Assembly: GCA_951812925.1 (NCBI GenBank)
Contig: OX638370.1
Coordinates: forward strand, 36,149,948-36,213,947
From: Calliopum simillimum
Taxonomy: Eukaryota > Arthropoda > Insecta > Diptera > Lauxaniidae
Length of the DNA: 64,000 nucleotides
Direction of reading: 5' to 3'
Translations under genes and position numbers: made by a program
The notes under the pieces: model-generated
What the model was told of the DNA's origin: nothing
Database searches by the model: none
Seen by the model: only the letters and a program-made list of their open reading frames with translations
Shown: positions 11,740-24,690 of the stretch, piece after piece
Layout: every line of letters begins with the position of its first letter
How positions within the stretch are numbered: the stretch's first letter is position 1

Positions 11740-13052
11740 AAGTTGATTGAACGTGTTTGTCCGTTGTAATGTTTTTTTTTTCTTATTTTTCCTCTACAAA
11801 CTTTAAAATTTTTTAATATTTTCTTTTGACAATGGTTTTTTTTTTTTTTTTCAATTAATCCTAATTTTGACTCACTTGCACGTATACACGTTTACACAAA
11901 GCGCATGCGTACATTATTATATATAAATGTATTCTACAAAAATGTACATTTTCTAAAATTTCATTATAAAAAAATTAATAAATAGAAAGTTAAAAAAAAA
12001 AAAATACTGCGTCAGTACAAAAAAACAAGAAAAATTAATAAATTAAAATTAAATGAAAAATGTATTTTTAATATTTGGACAAAAATTAAAACAAAAGTTA
12101 TAATCTACAAAAAAGTTTTAAGACGCATATAAAATGATAAATAATCGTATGATTTTTGGTAATTTAAATTTGCATTATATAAGTTTAATCTAAAAAAAAA
12201 AAAAAAATATAAAAAACATAAGTGTATGTACATTTATACGAGAGTATAAATAAAAAAACAAGGAAACAAAATAAAAATAAAAACTACTTGCAAATTTGCT
12301 AAAAAAAAAAGCAAAATTTTTTTGCAAATTCAATTCATTCAAAAATTAAATAAACAAGTAAGTTGTCTTTTGAAAACAATTTGACCCAAAGAGCTTGGAA
12401 ATTTTATTTCATTAAAAACGTGCTTCACTTTAATTCTTTAGTTCTTTATAGCAATAAACTAAAAAACTAAAACAGACAAACTTTAAATAAACTGCTATAA
12501 AAAACATGTAAAATGATGAATGGTTTCTACAGGGAGGATCCAACAAAACCTCTTGGCAAATATTAAAAAAAAAAAAAATACAATCAACAATTGCATCATG
12601 AGTCAACTGAAGAAGCAGTTTGGAAAACCAATTTATGTGTAATCTTGAAAAGAGAAACAATTTTGAAACAGTCAAAATAAATATAAAAATAAAAACGAAA
12701 ATTAGATGTTGCACTATTTAACATTTCAAATATCAAATCTATAGAATTTACCATAGTAATTGTAATAAACATGGCAACAATATTTTTATTTCGTTAAAAT
12801 TAATGTTCGATAAATAAAAATACTGAATAATAAATAAGTAACGAGTCTTGTTTTATTCCAATTTATGTAGTGCAAATGGTCCGTATTGTTACCACATGGA
12901 ATACGGAGTAGTTCAAGGAGATGTACTTGTGTAACTTTCGGAATTCATTATCAAGGAAAAATATTTAAAAACTAAAGAACGAAACTTGAACCTACTTGGA
13001 TCTACCTGCCAAATTTTGTAAAAATACGTCTATGGTTTGCGAGATATATAGC
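11740..13052. other. Dek 3' UTR and spacer
   Basis: This is very AT-rich, with many short A and T runs and no coding frame. A canonical AATAAA at 11977-11982 lies 238 bp after the Dek stop; further copies occur downstream, so the 3' end is not fixed by sequence. Confidence 0.5.
11977..11982 (+). terminator. Candidate Dek poly(A) signal AATAAA
   Basis: This is a canonical hexamer in the sense orientation, in an AT-rich 3' UTR. It is one of several candidates because the region is A-rich. Confidence 0.35.
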
Positions 13053-13265
13053 CTTAGCATGGCAGACGAAACGAAGCGAATGACTGATTTTCAACTGCTT
13101 ACAACTTCAAAGTTAAGACAAGAACTGAAATTTTTGTTTATAAACTTAATTCTTTGAGTTAAAATGGACGCTTTAGTCAAAGCAAGTTTTTTATGAAACG
13201 TTTCAATAGGCTGATATTAGCGATTGATTTTTAGTCACTCGATTCGTTTCGTCTTCCATGCTAAG
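13053..13265. mobile_element. 213-bp MITE with 34-bp inverted termini
   Basis: CTTAGCATGGCAGACGAAAC at the left end matches the complement of the right end, GTTTCGTCTTCCATGCTAAG, at 19 of 20 positions. Similarity continues through GAAGCGAATGACT. The interior is non-coding. The superfamily is unknown. Confidence 0.7.
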
Positions 13266-14690
13266 GTTAATAATGGGATGTAACGAAAAGATTCGCAAGA
13301 AATGTCACGGCCTTGAAATTTTAGTAGTTTTTCCACTCCAGCTTCCACATCATATTAATCCTTTATCAAATCAAATTAAACCTTTTCAGAATCAAATATT
13401 CAAAAATTCACTTAAAATTATATATCTCTGTACCTACAGCAGCTTTCGTTATGAAACTTGGTATACGGATGAATATTATATCTAACAAACACTTTCCAAA
13501 ATTTGGAGGGGGTTGGCCAAGCGATTTTGAAAAAGGTTGCTTGGAAAAAGTTTATTTCGGTGTGGGAAAAGATCAATATGATGTGGAAAAGGTTTAACTT
13601 GGAGTGAAAAACCCGTATCAAGGATGATATAGTTTAGATAAAAAACGCTCCCAAATTGATTTGGTTTGGGATTACTTTTTAAGTTCAGTTCTTTCAAAGG
13701 TTTGTGGAAATCAATCGCTATTTGAATAAGTTTGAAACCGACCAAAAACAATAAATATGAAATTCAAATTTTATCGATTTCTTGTTTGAGACAGAATTTG
13801 CAAGTTTATGATTTCATGGAAATCGGTTCACGGCGGTGGAATGGATCACTCAGCTTAAACATGTGTGCTCAGTTGAAATTGTTGTAGATAGTTTTTTTTT
13901 TTTTTTGGTGTTTTCCGAACACTATGGAGAAAAAATTAAAAAAATCCGTCGCACATAGGGAGACTTAACCCAAAAAGCTGGTCAAAAACGAATTTTTGTA
14001 ATTGGTCCAAAATGATTCATCTTTTTCTTGAATACACAGCTAATACTCCAAACTAAAGAAATCTGGGACCCGATTTTATCTTAATCAATCTGCAGCTTCG
14101 TACCACGCTGTCAAAGTTGAAGTTTTGTAAAACATTTTAAAATAAAATTTTAAAGTTGCAAAAGAATTGTTCATTTAAGTGCGTATATTTCTTTAAGTGC
14201 AGAAAAAAACGAAAAATTGCAGAATGGATCATTCTACGACAGGTGTGTTCTTTACAATGAATTTAATTTAATAAAAAAAGAAGCATTATAAGAGTCAAAA
14301 TAGTGTGTTCAAACTTTATGAGTAACTGAGTATTTTTTATTGAAAAATTGTAAATTTTTAAAAGCAGAAAAGTAATGGATCCTCACGAGTCCCAATTTTT
14401 TCTACCAAAAATTCTCATAAATTAAATCTTTTTGTAGCTAAAACTGCAAAATTTGGCTCCTAATATTTCCAATTGGCAAAATAGCTGCACTTTTTGCTGA
14501 TGCCTATACATGTGATATTTTTAGTTTTAAAGAAATTATAAACGAAAAAATTAACGAATTTAGAGGACTAAAATTCTCAGAAATTATTTGATGGCGAAGA
14601 GTGTTCAGATTAAAATAAAAAATAATTGATTTTCAAAAACTTGAGATTATTAGTTCGGAGATTGAAAAGTTTGAGTTTCGGTAAGTAATG
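13266..14690. other. Spacer with no recognised gene
   Basis: I find no protein frame with family features and no clear repeat. Short open frames on both strands lack compositional or domain support. Confidence 0.4.
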
Positions 14691-15280
14691 TCGGCCTCTA
14701 TTATCAATTTTTTTGATAATGCAGTATTACAGTATTGCTTCAGTTAACAATACTAAAATAATAAGCCATATCTATTAAATAAGGTACATTGATATAGAAT
14801 TTTTAAAATGTTTTTGTGAAGTTTTTGTCTATAGCGCCCTCTGTGGACAAATTTTCTATTCTGTTGTGTTCCCGGACTACTCTTCTGAGTTATATAAATT
14901 GATTGACACCTTGATAACTAAAATCAATAAAGCAGTATACGAGATAGAATACCCTAAAAGTTACTACATTTATCATGTGTACAGCGCCATCTATTGAATG
15001 TATTTCAAAAGTTTAATGCCATCATATTGTCATTTTAATAAAATGAAAGAGAAAAACTTTATAAAAACCAAAATCGGCTCAGTACTACAGGAGCTACAAG
15101 TCCTCAAATATTTCACTTGTCTGCAGCGCCCTCTATTGACAATTTTTTTAAACGAGTCTATATTTGTTTTGATCGTCTGAATAATCTGAATAAAATGACA
15201 TTTCAATTTCCAAAATCGAACCAGTAGTTTCAGAGTTATTAATTTTGACCAGGTTTTTAATTCAGATACCCCTATGTGCA
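14690..15280. repeat. Diverged tandem repeats, period about 145 bp
   Basis: The motif GCGCC[CA]TCT near 14833, 14980 and 15122 is followed each time by an AT-rich stretch and a degraded GAGTTAT. Spacings of about 147 and 142 bp indicate three old tandem units. Confidence 0.5.
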
Positions 15281-15282
15281 TC

Positions 15283-16302
15283 GCACAGTGGTCCGAAAGG
15301 TCAATCTAGATGGAATAAAGTCAATTTTCTAGTTTTTCAAAAGCATGAAACTTTTTTACTAGTTGATTGAGAATTGACCACAGTTCATAACGGTATATTG
15401 TTTGTTTACATTTGCGCATTATTTTTTTTGGCATGTTGATCGAAACATGAGCAATTGCATTGATGCAGTTATTATAAGACCACAGTCTATTTTTAGCAGT
15501 ATCTTTGAAGAGTTCGTGTGAGTGAACTAGAAAACTTTTTTAAATTATTGTTTCTTTCCAGAATTAAGTCAGATATGAATTAATTTTACTGTAAATATGT
15601 GTTCAATTAAAATATTTTTTGGGGAGAAAAAATTAATGTAAAAAGTGTATTGTTTTTGTACTACTTTTTTGTGTAGCTCAAAGTTTAGATAAACTTTTAA
15701 CTACCCATATTGATCGATATTGCAAAACTGTTTATGTTTCTCTTATCTATGAATTGTTATGTAAATAATCAAGAAAAAATTAGCTGCCCCTAGGTGCCCC
15801 TTCAATTTTTATTGCATTTTTAGGTTACACACCTATTACACGGAAATAGCTTTATAATGTGTAATTTAACAAGAAACGAGGAAAGAAGATGTTTGAAAAT
15901 TATTCAGGTAGATTGTAATTGTTTTCTTTAAGCATCTGATGCTTTGTTATAATCATGATTACGTAAATAAAAAATAATTTTTTAATTTTTAATTTTTTTT
16001 TTTCCACTAAACTTTAAATCAGTGAAAAAACAAAGAAGGCATGTGCCACGCTCACTTGACGTACACCGTTCAGTTTGATGTACAGTACTGTTTCCATAAT
16101 AAAGTAAAACCTTAAAAAATCGGGCCTCTACCTACTACCATGTAGAAGTTGTGCCAAGCCCACTTGACGTATACCGTCAATTTTTATTGTGAAGTATCCT
16201 TTCTATAATATATTTCATTGCTGAAAATTTCTGGCTTCTAGCTGCTTTCAAACAGGAGTTATGACTTTATTCCATCTAGATTAGCCTTTTGGACCACTGT
16301 GC
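15283..16302. mobile_element. 1.02-kb element with about 41-bp terminal inverted repeats
   Basis: The left end GCACAGTGGTCCGAAAGGTC and the right end, complement of TTGGACCACTGTGC, are inverted copies. The match continues through ATCTAGATGGAATAAAGTCA. Inside, CTTGACGTA[CT]ACCGT occurs twice (about 16057 and 16164). No transposase is visible, so it is non-autonomous. The target duplication is unclear. Confidence 0.7.
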
Positions 16303-16591
16303 GTCGGGCCGTTTTTAAAAATCTCATTTTGAAAATTGTACTAAAATTTCCATATAAAACGAAAAAATTATAAAAAAAATCATAAAAAACCCAAAAGAAA
16401 AACTATTTATAAGAATTTCAACAAGATTTGTACACTGGCGAGCATGTTTGTATTAATTTGAGTGTAGAAATTTATCATGAAAAATTTTTTTTGATAAAGA
16501 TTTTTTCGAATATATTGGGTCTACAACTTAAAAAGATAGTTTTTTATTTGCTGAAAATATGCATTTATTTCGATAATAAAGTGAATTAATA

Positions 16592-17512
16592 CAGGGTGGG
16601 CCATTTAAAGTGGAAGCATCGGGCAACCCAATAACTTTTGACAGAATTGTCAGATCGACTAATGACATACCGCGTTGGAAGCGTCATTCCAAGACAATTT
16701 TACCATGGAACAGTCCACACCAAAAGAACGCGCTGAAATCGTTCAGCTTTACATTCAAACTTTTGGCGAAAAATCATAATGTCAGACGAGGCACATTTCA
16801 CGTTAAATGGATGCGTTAATAAGCAAAATTGTCGGTTCTATGCCACTGAAAACCCTCAATTAATTGAGGAACAGCCTCTATATGACCAAAAAGTTACAGT
16901 TTGGTGTGGTGTTTGTGTGGATATGGTCATTGGTCCCTATTTTTTCGAAGACAATGATGGAGCAACGAAAACTGTTAATGGCGATCGTTATCGAGCCATG
17001 ATAAATGATTTTGTTATGCCCATTGTTCATGAAAATGGTTTGAATGGCTTCTGGTTTCAACAGGACGGTGCAACATGCCATACAGCTCGACTAACAATCG
17101 ATTTGTTACGACCATTGTTCCTCGGACGAGTCGTAGCGAAAAACGGTGATTTTGACTGGCCCCCGAGATCACCCGATTTGACGCCACCAGACTTTTTTTT
17201 GTGGGGCTATTTGAAATCCAAGGTATACGCCGATAAACCAAGGACCATAGCTCAACTCAAAGACAACATACGACGTGAAATCGCCGCCATATCGACCGAT
17301 ACATTGGCCAAAACGATGGAAAACGCCGAAAAAAGGGCACATTTTGTACTCAAGGCCAAAGGTGGCCATTTACGCGATATCATTTTCAAAAAATAGCTGT
17401 AACATATCTCCTTGAACCAAAATAATTAAAATCGAAATGAAAATAAATAAAAATGTTTTTTTCATATATTTTTTTCAGAAACAAATGCTTCCACTTTAAA
17501 TGGCCCACCCTG
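16592..17512 (+). mobile_element. Internally deleted rosa-type (DD41D) Tc1/mariner element
   Basis: The 921-bp element starts CAGGGTGGGCCATTTAAAGT and ends with its inverse, and TA flanks it at 16590-16591 and 17513-17514. The TIR runs about 27 bp, through GGAAGCAT. It encloses the transposase remnant at 16705-17396. The N-terminal DNA-binding region is mostly missing, so it should not be autonomous. Its clean termini and TA duplication still allow mobilisation in trans. Confidence 0.9.
16705..17396 (+). pseudogene. rosa-type mariner transposase, deleted in the N-terminal part
   Basis: A start at 16705 gives MEQSTPKERAEIVQLY, the opening of the helix-turn-helix region, but stops at 16777-16779. 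The catalytic half continues in another frame from 16779 to the stop at 17396 (205 codons). That half opens with MSDEAHF (first Asp at residue 3), has FQQDGATCH (Asp 96) and SPDLTPPDFFLWGY (Asp 138). The 41 residues between the last two Asp define DD41D. The join near 16776 removes roughly the DNA-binding domain and linker. The catalytic frame itself is open, which suggests a young deletion. Confidence 0.88.
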
Positions 17513-17514
17513 TA

Positions 17515-18190
17515 CATTATTCAAAGCATTGTCCATCGGAAGAGAAATGTTTCCAATTCTTCGTCTTCAAACTTTTTTTGGCTGCCCAGGACGTTCTTTG
17601 TCTTCGATGTCAAAATCAGCACTTTTAAATCGTGCGAACCCAACTTGCCTGCGCAAGCTTAGTTTGCACAAAAAAATCTTTGGAGAGTCAAAGAAAGCAC
17701 AGGCCGCACTTTTGAACTGTGCAAACTTGACTTTTGCCGTAAAATAATTTTCACTCGTGTAGTGTTGTCGTCTTCGTAAAAAAAAAAAAAAAAAAAAAAA
17801 CTTCTAACGGTTTATTATTTGTTGCGAACGATTAAAAAATTGTTTATAGTTGTCGAAAAATAAAATTTTGAAGATATAGCATCACTTCCGCTAAGTTTTC
17901 TGAACTAAGCATTTGAGAAAGTTACTGTATTGCGAACCAAGATCGGATAAAAATTGACAGATTTTTGGCTTTAATGATTTTTTTCTTAAATTGAAATATG
18001 TAAGTAAGTATACTAGAGTTCGCCTTGTGGCCGAAATTCGACCATTTTGATTTGACCATAAAATAAAGGAAAAAGTTGTTATACCCTTCCTTGGTCGATA
18101 AAACACAAAAATCTTTTAATATTCTTCCTTAGAGTTCGGGTTATCTGTATCGGTGCAGCAGCTTAGTTGCAATATCGTGCTTTCGATTTA
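17515..18190. other. Spacer with decayed repeats
   Basis: A poly-A tract of about 20 bases lies near 17780. TGCGAACCCAACTTGCCTGC-like and TGTGCAAACTTGACTTTGC-like segments at 17630-17745 look like two diverged copies of one repeat. There is no gene. Confidence 0.35.
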
Positions 18191-18319
18191 GAGGCGTGTA
18201 ACTCCTACTAAAGAGCAAACAGTTTTTAATATCTTTCTACACAAGAAATCATAAAAATCAATCATGCTATCGTGCTATATAGTGCCAACTCTATATCTTT
18301 ACGTAATTTCATAAAAATC

Positions 18320-18880
18320 GTATGCAGTAGTTTCGTCGTGAGAGCGTTTTTTCCATATGGTCATATCGTTCCTTAGTGCCAATCCTATCTCCATACCGAA
18401 TTTCGTTGAAATCGATGCAGAGGCTTAGCCGTCAGTGTTTTTTCCATTTAGGGGCGTGGTACTGCCCACTAAAAAATATAATGGTCATATAATCGTTCCT
18501 TAGTGCTAACCTTATCTCCATACCAAATTTCGTTAAAAGCGATGAAGCGGTTTAGCTGTGAGAGCGTTTGTTCCATTTAGGGGCGTGGCACCGCCCACTA
18601 AAAAATATAATGGTCGTATAATCGTTCCTTAGTGCTTACCCTATCTTCATACCAAATTCCGTTAAAATCAATGCAGCGGTTTAGCCGCGAGAGCATTTTT
18701 TCTTTTAGGGGCGTGGCACCGCCCACTGAAAAACGTAATGGTCATATAATCGTTTCTTAGGGCTAACCCTATCTATATACCAAATTTCGTTAAAAACGAT
18801 GCAGCGGCTTAGCCGTGAGAGCGTTTTTTCTATTTAAGGGCGTGGCACCGCCCACTTTAAAAAAATTATAGTCCTATGCA
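18320..18880. repeat. Tandem array, about 128 bp x 4, with GTGGCACCGCCCAC palindrome
   Basis: Units begin GGGGCGTGG near 18451, 18580, 18708 and 18837. Each carries GGCACCGCCCACTAAAAAA, then ATAATCGTTCCTTAGTGC, CCATACCAAATTTCGTTAAA, and AGCGGTTTAGCCG. A weaker copy precedes the array near 18190. A single related unit occurs near 34518-34640 in Psi intron 2. Confidence 0.8.
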
Positions 18881-18989
18881 CTGCTCCTCCTCACAACCTT
18901 TCCAACAAAAAAACAATCAAGCAAATCGGTTGAGATTTAGGTATAGAAACAGGGACTGAACCGATTCTGTTTGCCTATTTATATATAGA

Positions 18990-19445
18990 TACTAGATGCA
19001 AAAGTAATGTATGAATATAATATGAATTGGCGGAGATTTTCGTAGACAAGAAAAAAATTGGACTGTTTTCACGAAAAAAATTACCTGGTGGTGTAGAATT
19101 GATGGCATTTAGTTGATAAAATGATATTGGCCAAGTAAACGGTTATTGTAGGTACCTTATCTATTACGAATTATGTTATGTTATGTTATATGGGAGTATT
19201 GCACTGTACATTTTTCCACACAGAAAAATTTCCTGACCCCAAACCACATATTCATGAGTTTTTTTGAAAGTGGAATAACGGCAAAAGTAATGTCATAGTA
19301 TGAAGCGGCTGATATTTTGTAAGAAATTAACAAAACTGGGTTCCGTTTTCACGGAGAGTTTACTTGGTGGTATAAAATTGTTGCCATGAAGTTGAAAAAT
19401 TGATATAGGTTAAATAACCGATTATGGCACATAATATGTATAACA
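18990..19445. repeat. Two diverged copies of a dispersed repeat
   Basis: GCAAAAGTAATGT, a GGCGGAGAT/GGCGGCTGAT-like block, TTTTCACG, TGGTGGT[AG]TA and GATATTGGCCAA/GATATAGGTTAA occur in the same order at about 18995-19150 and 19270-19430. Related copies lie at 34185-34250 and 63330-63495. The last adjoins the maT transposase remnant, so the family may be maT-derived sequence. Confidence 0.5.
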
Positions 19446-21124
19446 TTACTTTTGCCTTTATGGATTTATTCAAATTTCAAATTTAAAAAAAAAAAAAACC
19501 TACAGAACTCAAATTTAAAATCTTCAAAATTTGTTCCGGATTCCAAGTTATCTCCATTATATGTCTAGTTTCATTGAAAACAAAATTCCCTTCGAACTTT
19601 TAAAGTAAATCAGATCTTTCTATTTGTAGATATCTTTTATTTTTAACGATAGTAATGAAATGAAAAACGATTTTTTTTTTAAATTGTATAAATTTTATTA
19701 TGGGCAATTTTTATTATGGCAATTTTAAAACAAATATAGGTAATTTCTGTGGCATATACGATTATGATTATACCCCCAATAAAAATTTTAGTGTTCTGAA
19801 TTACCTGTAGTATATTAATTTCAAGTAACTCAAGCGATCGGAAAATATTTACGCACTAAGGTTTCGTAACAAACAACTTATGGCTGAAAATATGTAAATC
19901 AATTTTAAATAAATATACATACAATCTCAAGAAACAAAATGCAATCATATGAATTATATAGTTCTTCAATGAAAGGGTTTTCTTAAATATATATAAGAAA
20001 AAAATTATATAATTGAAGAGTTGTGGAGTGATGCGAAACCGTACATCGGTATGTTCACATCCTGAAAATACATAAAGCAAAGGACATAATAATTTATTTG
20101 ACATTCAAAGGAAAGATCATATAAAAATTTGTATGTTTCTTTGAAATATTGTATATATGATTGCGATTTTTCTTTTTATATTTTATATAATATCTCTCAA
20201 GTTTAATAATTCATATTCAGTGTTGTATGTAGATATATTTACTTACTTTTTGATCATACTTACTCAAACATTGATTTAGGCGATTTACCTTCAATGCCAC
20301 CATCATCCTTTTGGTAAAATGTAACAGTTTCTGAAATCAAAAAAAACTTAGGAACGCCTTCCCGCACTTCATACTTTTCTTATGTTGTCAACTGATTTGT
20401 AAGGTAATTAATTAATACACCACAGAGCCCTAATTTAAAACTGTAGGATTTCATTTAAAATTGGACATATTCGTAAAACAAAGGCAAAGATCTCTTATTA
20501 AAATTTTTAATGCTTTTGTATAAAAATCTTTTAGAAAACCCTTCTGGATTGAAATCTGACAATACTAACTCACTTACATTAAATTAGAACCTTTAGATTA
20601 TTTATAATTACAATTGTGGGGCTTTCGTAAAATGATTAAAGGTTCTACAGAGGTCGAGCCACACGGATCAAATGGATTCAGTCGCCGGGCTGTCTTTCTA
20701 TGAAAGTGGAGAGTCTTGTACTGCCGATGATGAAATATCTCAAAACTTAAGAAATCTTTTATCAAAATATTTCCAATGTCTGCTGATAACGCTTTGCAAT
20801 AAGTATCATACCTAAAATCGTGGCGCCATAAAGAAAGGGCGGACAAAAAGTGCACCTAAAAAGAGTGAATAAAAATCTTGATTCGGATTTTTGAATATAA
20901 ACTGCGGCAAAATAAAACACCTAGTAAACGTTGCCGCTCAATCGAGTGAGCGTGACACAGTGCTTTGAACTCTTTTCTTAACTATTGCAGTGGTAATACA
21001 CATGTCAGTCATAAAAAAATAGATAACTTTGTAATGGGCTCATGGAAAATATTAAAAATTCGAGCTTGAAACAGGGCAGGAATACAGAGGCACACAACAT
21101 AAAACTAGTAAGTGTATTACCTTT
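19446..21124. other. Spacer, nothing recognised
   Basis: AT-rich. Open frames of 80-85 codons on the minus strand (19856-20104, 20598-20855) show no domain or splice context that I can support. Confidence 0.4.
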
Positions 21125-21600
21125 GGGCTGGTCAAAAATTAAATACCCTACACTGTAGTATTTTGAAAATTTTGCTTGTTACGCCAACTAACTGATCTGT
21201 GCGAAATTTGATTTCATTACCTCCAATAACGCTTGCACTACAGAAGTACGTAAATTTTGCTTCTATGGGATATGCCACGCCCTCTTGTACGAGTTTTTGC
21301 ACCTACTGCTCTTAGTGTTTAAGTGAATTTTGGATCGATTTTGAGATAACGCTTTCACAATAGTATTTTGGAACTTTTGCTTGCATGGAAGGTGCAACGC
21401 CCTCTTACCGGACTTACGTGGTTTTTCCTCACGAGCTTGCATTTACTGTTCATAATGTATGAGTAAAATTTGGTTGGATTATTTCATATAACGCTTTTAG
21501 TATAGGATTTTGAAACTTTTGCTTACATGAGAGAGGACACGCCCTCTTGTCCAAATTCGCCTAGTTTTTGCTCAGAGCTTCTACTTATTATCCCTAGTAA
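21125..21600. repeat. Foldback-arm fragment with about 115-bp sub-repeats
   Basis: TTAAATACCCTACACTG followed by several units of GACACGCCCTCTTGTCC, CTCAGAGCTT, and TTTTGAAACTTTTGCTT matches, in order and orientation, the arm at 61082-61600. No partner arm is found nearby, so this looks like an old solo arm. Confidence 0.6.
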
Positions 21601-24389
21601 TACATTAATACAAAAGACAAAAATTTGTCCCACCTTGTTTACTATATATTAGAAATGGAGCACGACTTTGAATTATACACTATCAGAACGGTATTTGTGT
21701 GTAAATGCGCACAGTTAAAATTATTTTAATATTTTGCCATTAAGGCACGTAAAATTAAATCCAAATTTTCCAATATTAACAACTACAATATACGCTCTGG
21801 AAACAGGATACAGACCAAGGAGAAAGAAAAAAATCTGACTGACACTGACTTCATGTTTTTTGTCTTCTTTTCGTTTCACATTTGTACCTTGGATGATAAA
21901 TAAGCTTTTTTATTTTGTACCAAATAGCAAAAAAAGTACCAAAACTGTCCAAAAAGTACCAAAATTATTTAATACATTTGTGGTCAAATTTTGACCATTG
22001 GGCGATTCTAGTCATATATATTTCGCTTGCGTTATCGATATTTATCGTTTTTATCCCTTAACCTCAAAGGTAGATAACTCGGAAAGTAAGTCCAATTTCG
22101 GCTATTCCATGCCATTAATGGAATGGAACTAAATCTCTTCCTTGAACTGTGCCTTAAGACTGAAAACATTGCTTTCTGTAACTTCAAGTAAGGCTATCAA
22201 GCAATTCTGACCTCGGATTCGGAGAAAAGTAAGCAAGAGTACACGTATGTATGGTTCAGTCAAAAGTTCGTTACTTTTTTTATTTTGTGTGCCTATTATA
22301 TTTATACAAAAGACAATCTGAGTTGACAAAAGTGTGCATGCAGTCTCCATTGCAGTCTGCAAAGAAATTCTCGAGAAAATTTATTTAGGCCCTATACATA
22401 ACTCTAGGATGGGCTCATGGGAAATATGAGAAACAGGGGAAAAATATTAATCCAAAAGAGAGAAGGTTTAAGGCCACATTTACACCAAGAGTAGTTCCTT
22501 TGTGATACCCTTTAACAAACGTTCGAAGCTGATAGCTCCGCTACTACCCAAAGACAATTATATTCTTATCTGGCCTCATTATGTTCAGATTGAAATTCAA
22601 CTGGCGATTTGACATAGTGTTTGAGGGAAAACAATTTTTGAATTGAAAGTTTAATTTCAACAGAACACTGTGAAATAAGCGCTAGGATAATAATATAAGA
22701 TTTCAATTTAAAAAAGAAAGATAGGTTTGCTATGACGTTCGAGTTTTAAAAATGACATAAGGTATTAATAAAATATAAAAATAAAATCGCAATCATTACT
22801 AATAAATAAAACAAAACATTAAAAAAAAAGACAAACAAAAATTAAACATTAATTTAAAAAAAAAAAAAAAAAATACTCTTTAAAAAGATTTAATCATGAA
22901 AGTTATGTAAATATGTATTGTGATTATTTTAAAATATAAGATTGCAATAAAAAATTTACGTCTTTTAATAAAGTTCCGAACAGGAGGGTAATTGGTACAA
23001 TTGGATTTGGATCCTTGCACAACAAGTATATAAACACAAAAGTAGTTAACTCTGAAGAAAGCTGGACAGAGCTAAAGAAGGATATAAAAAAATTTAAGAA
23101 AGATATAAATATATGTAAGTAATTATTAAAGAAAATATGATTGCATGGTTGTTTGCAAGAAAGAAAACCCTTATGCGATTTATAAATATATGGCAAAAAT
23201 ATGGTATATATTCGAAAATATTATGTATATACAAAAATATATTTAAGTTCAAGTCACTTAAGGCCTTTTAAAAACATGAATATGTATTGTTTTATATAAT
23301 AAATATAAGGCGACATTTATATAGAGTAATACATACCAGTGACAAAGTCTTAAATAACGTATAGCAAAGCTCAAACCCTCAACAATAACAATCTCGACGA
23401 AACCTCACAATAAAGCTAACAGAGAAACTCTTCTATAACATCGCTCTGAAAGACATAGCAACAAAAATTATGGATATTTTTAATGAAAAAAGTCAAGTTC
23501 CTAAAAATATTTCAATATCAAGTGATGTAGATAGTAAATAAGACACACAATACTTCATATGATCATATGAAATATAACATTTTTAGTAATTTTTATATAT
23601 CTGTTATTATTTTATAATATATGTAGTAATTTATTGTGAACCAAATATGTTTTCCTAGTAAATATTAAGCATAAATATTATCTATTTTTTTCGTTTTTTA
23701 ATATAAATGTTTGATATTGCAAACATATTATCTAAAATTAAAGTGAGGGGGTACTAAATTTTATGACGTCATAAAATGTTGCAACATTTTAATTAACAGA
23801 CGTTTTTACGTGTTGAAAAACACAAATATTAATTATAACCTTTAAGTTAATGCTTTCATATATATGTAATTGCATACACTTTTATTTTTCAAAAAAAAAA
23901 GTTTTGAATATTCATTTAAGTTTTAATTTACCATTTTTACTTTCAAAAAAAAATCTTACCAGACGTTCACAAAATAATATGTAGTTGTAAATATGAGGCG
24001 CTGGTGTTTCTGAGCGTGTTATATTTTAAGCGCAGAACTGGAAATAAACATTTATTCTCAAAAACAACAAACATGTAGATTTATAAAATGTATTAAATTT
24101 ATATAAACAAACTTATGTTTGCGCCAAAATATGCACATTTAAAAACTCTAATGATTTACCGCATACATATGTATTTATATTTAAGAAAAATAGATGCAAT
24201 ATAAATTAAAAACATAATACATACATATATGGATATAAAAAATATATGAAGTCAACAAGGATAAACAGCGGACACATGACTTTCGTTGATGAAGAAAAGG
24301 AATATGGCGAAATAATCATTGGCAGATCTTTTTTATGCTTCGGAAATTTCAATATGGCGCACATTAGTCCAAGGGTGTCAGCGAAAACA
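21601..24389. other. AT-rich spacer, nothing recognised
   Basis: The region is strongly A+T rich, especially 22750-24240, with no supported gene, RNA or inverted-repeat element. Confidence 0.45.
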
Positions 24390-24690
24390 ATATTTCAATA
24401 ATTTCCCGGAATTACAACACCCATGAAAAAATGTTTTTTCTACGTAACCAACATAAAATAACAACAACTCAACTTTGATTTCGATTCTTGTGTATGAAAA
24501 AGAAAAAAAACAATTCTTCATGGGTGTTGCAATTCCGAGAAATTTTGTGTTTGTTGTAAACGAGTCAAAAAGAACAACAAAAACAATTTTTCATGGTCCA
24601 CTACCTTGCATCAAGTTTGAGTTCGATTCATGAGTGTTTGAAAAAAAAGAAAGAAACAGCTTTTCATGGGTGTTGTAATTCCAAGAAATT
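24390..24690. repeat. Hairpin with an extra arm (CATGGGTGTTGNAATTCC)
   Basis: CGGAATTACAACACCCATGA at about 24400 is inverted at about 24515 as TTCATGGGTGTTGCAATTCC. A third copy in the second orientation is at about 24664. The first pair brackets about 150 bp and could be a small MITE. Confidence 0.45.

Noticed and set aside
13830..13855. CGGTGGAATGGATCACTCAGCT resembles the start of 5.8S rRNA
   Set aside because: Only about 20 bases match, with an insertion, and the following sequence shows no 5.8S similarity.
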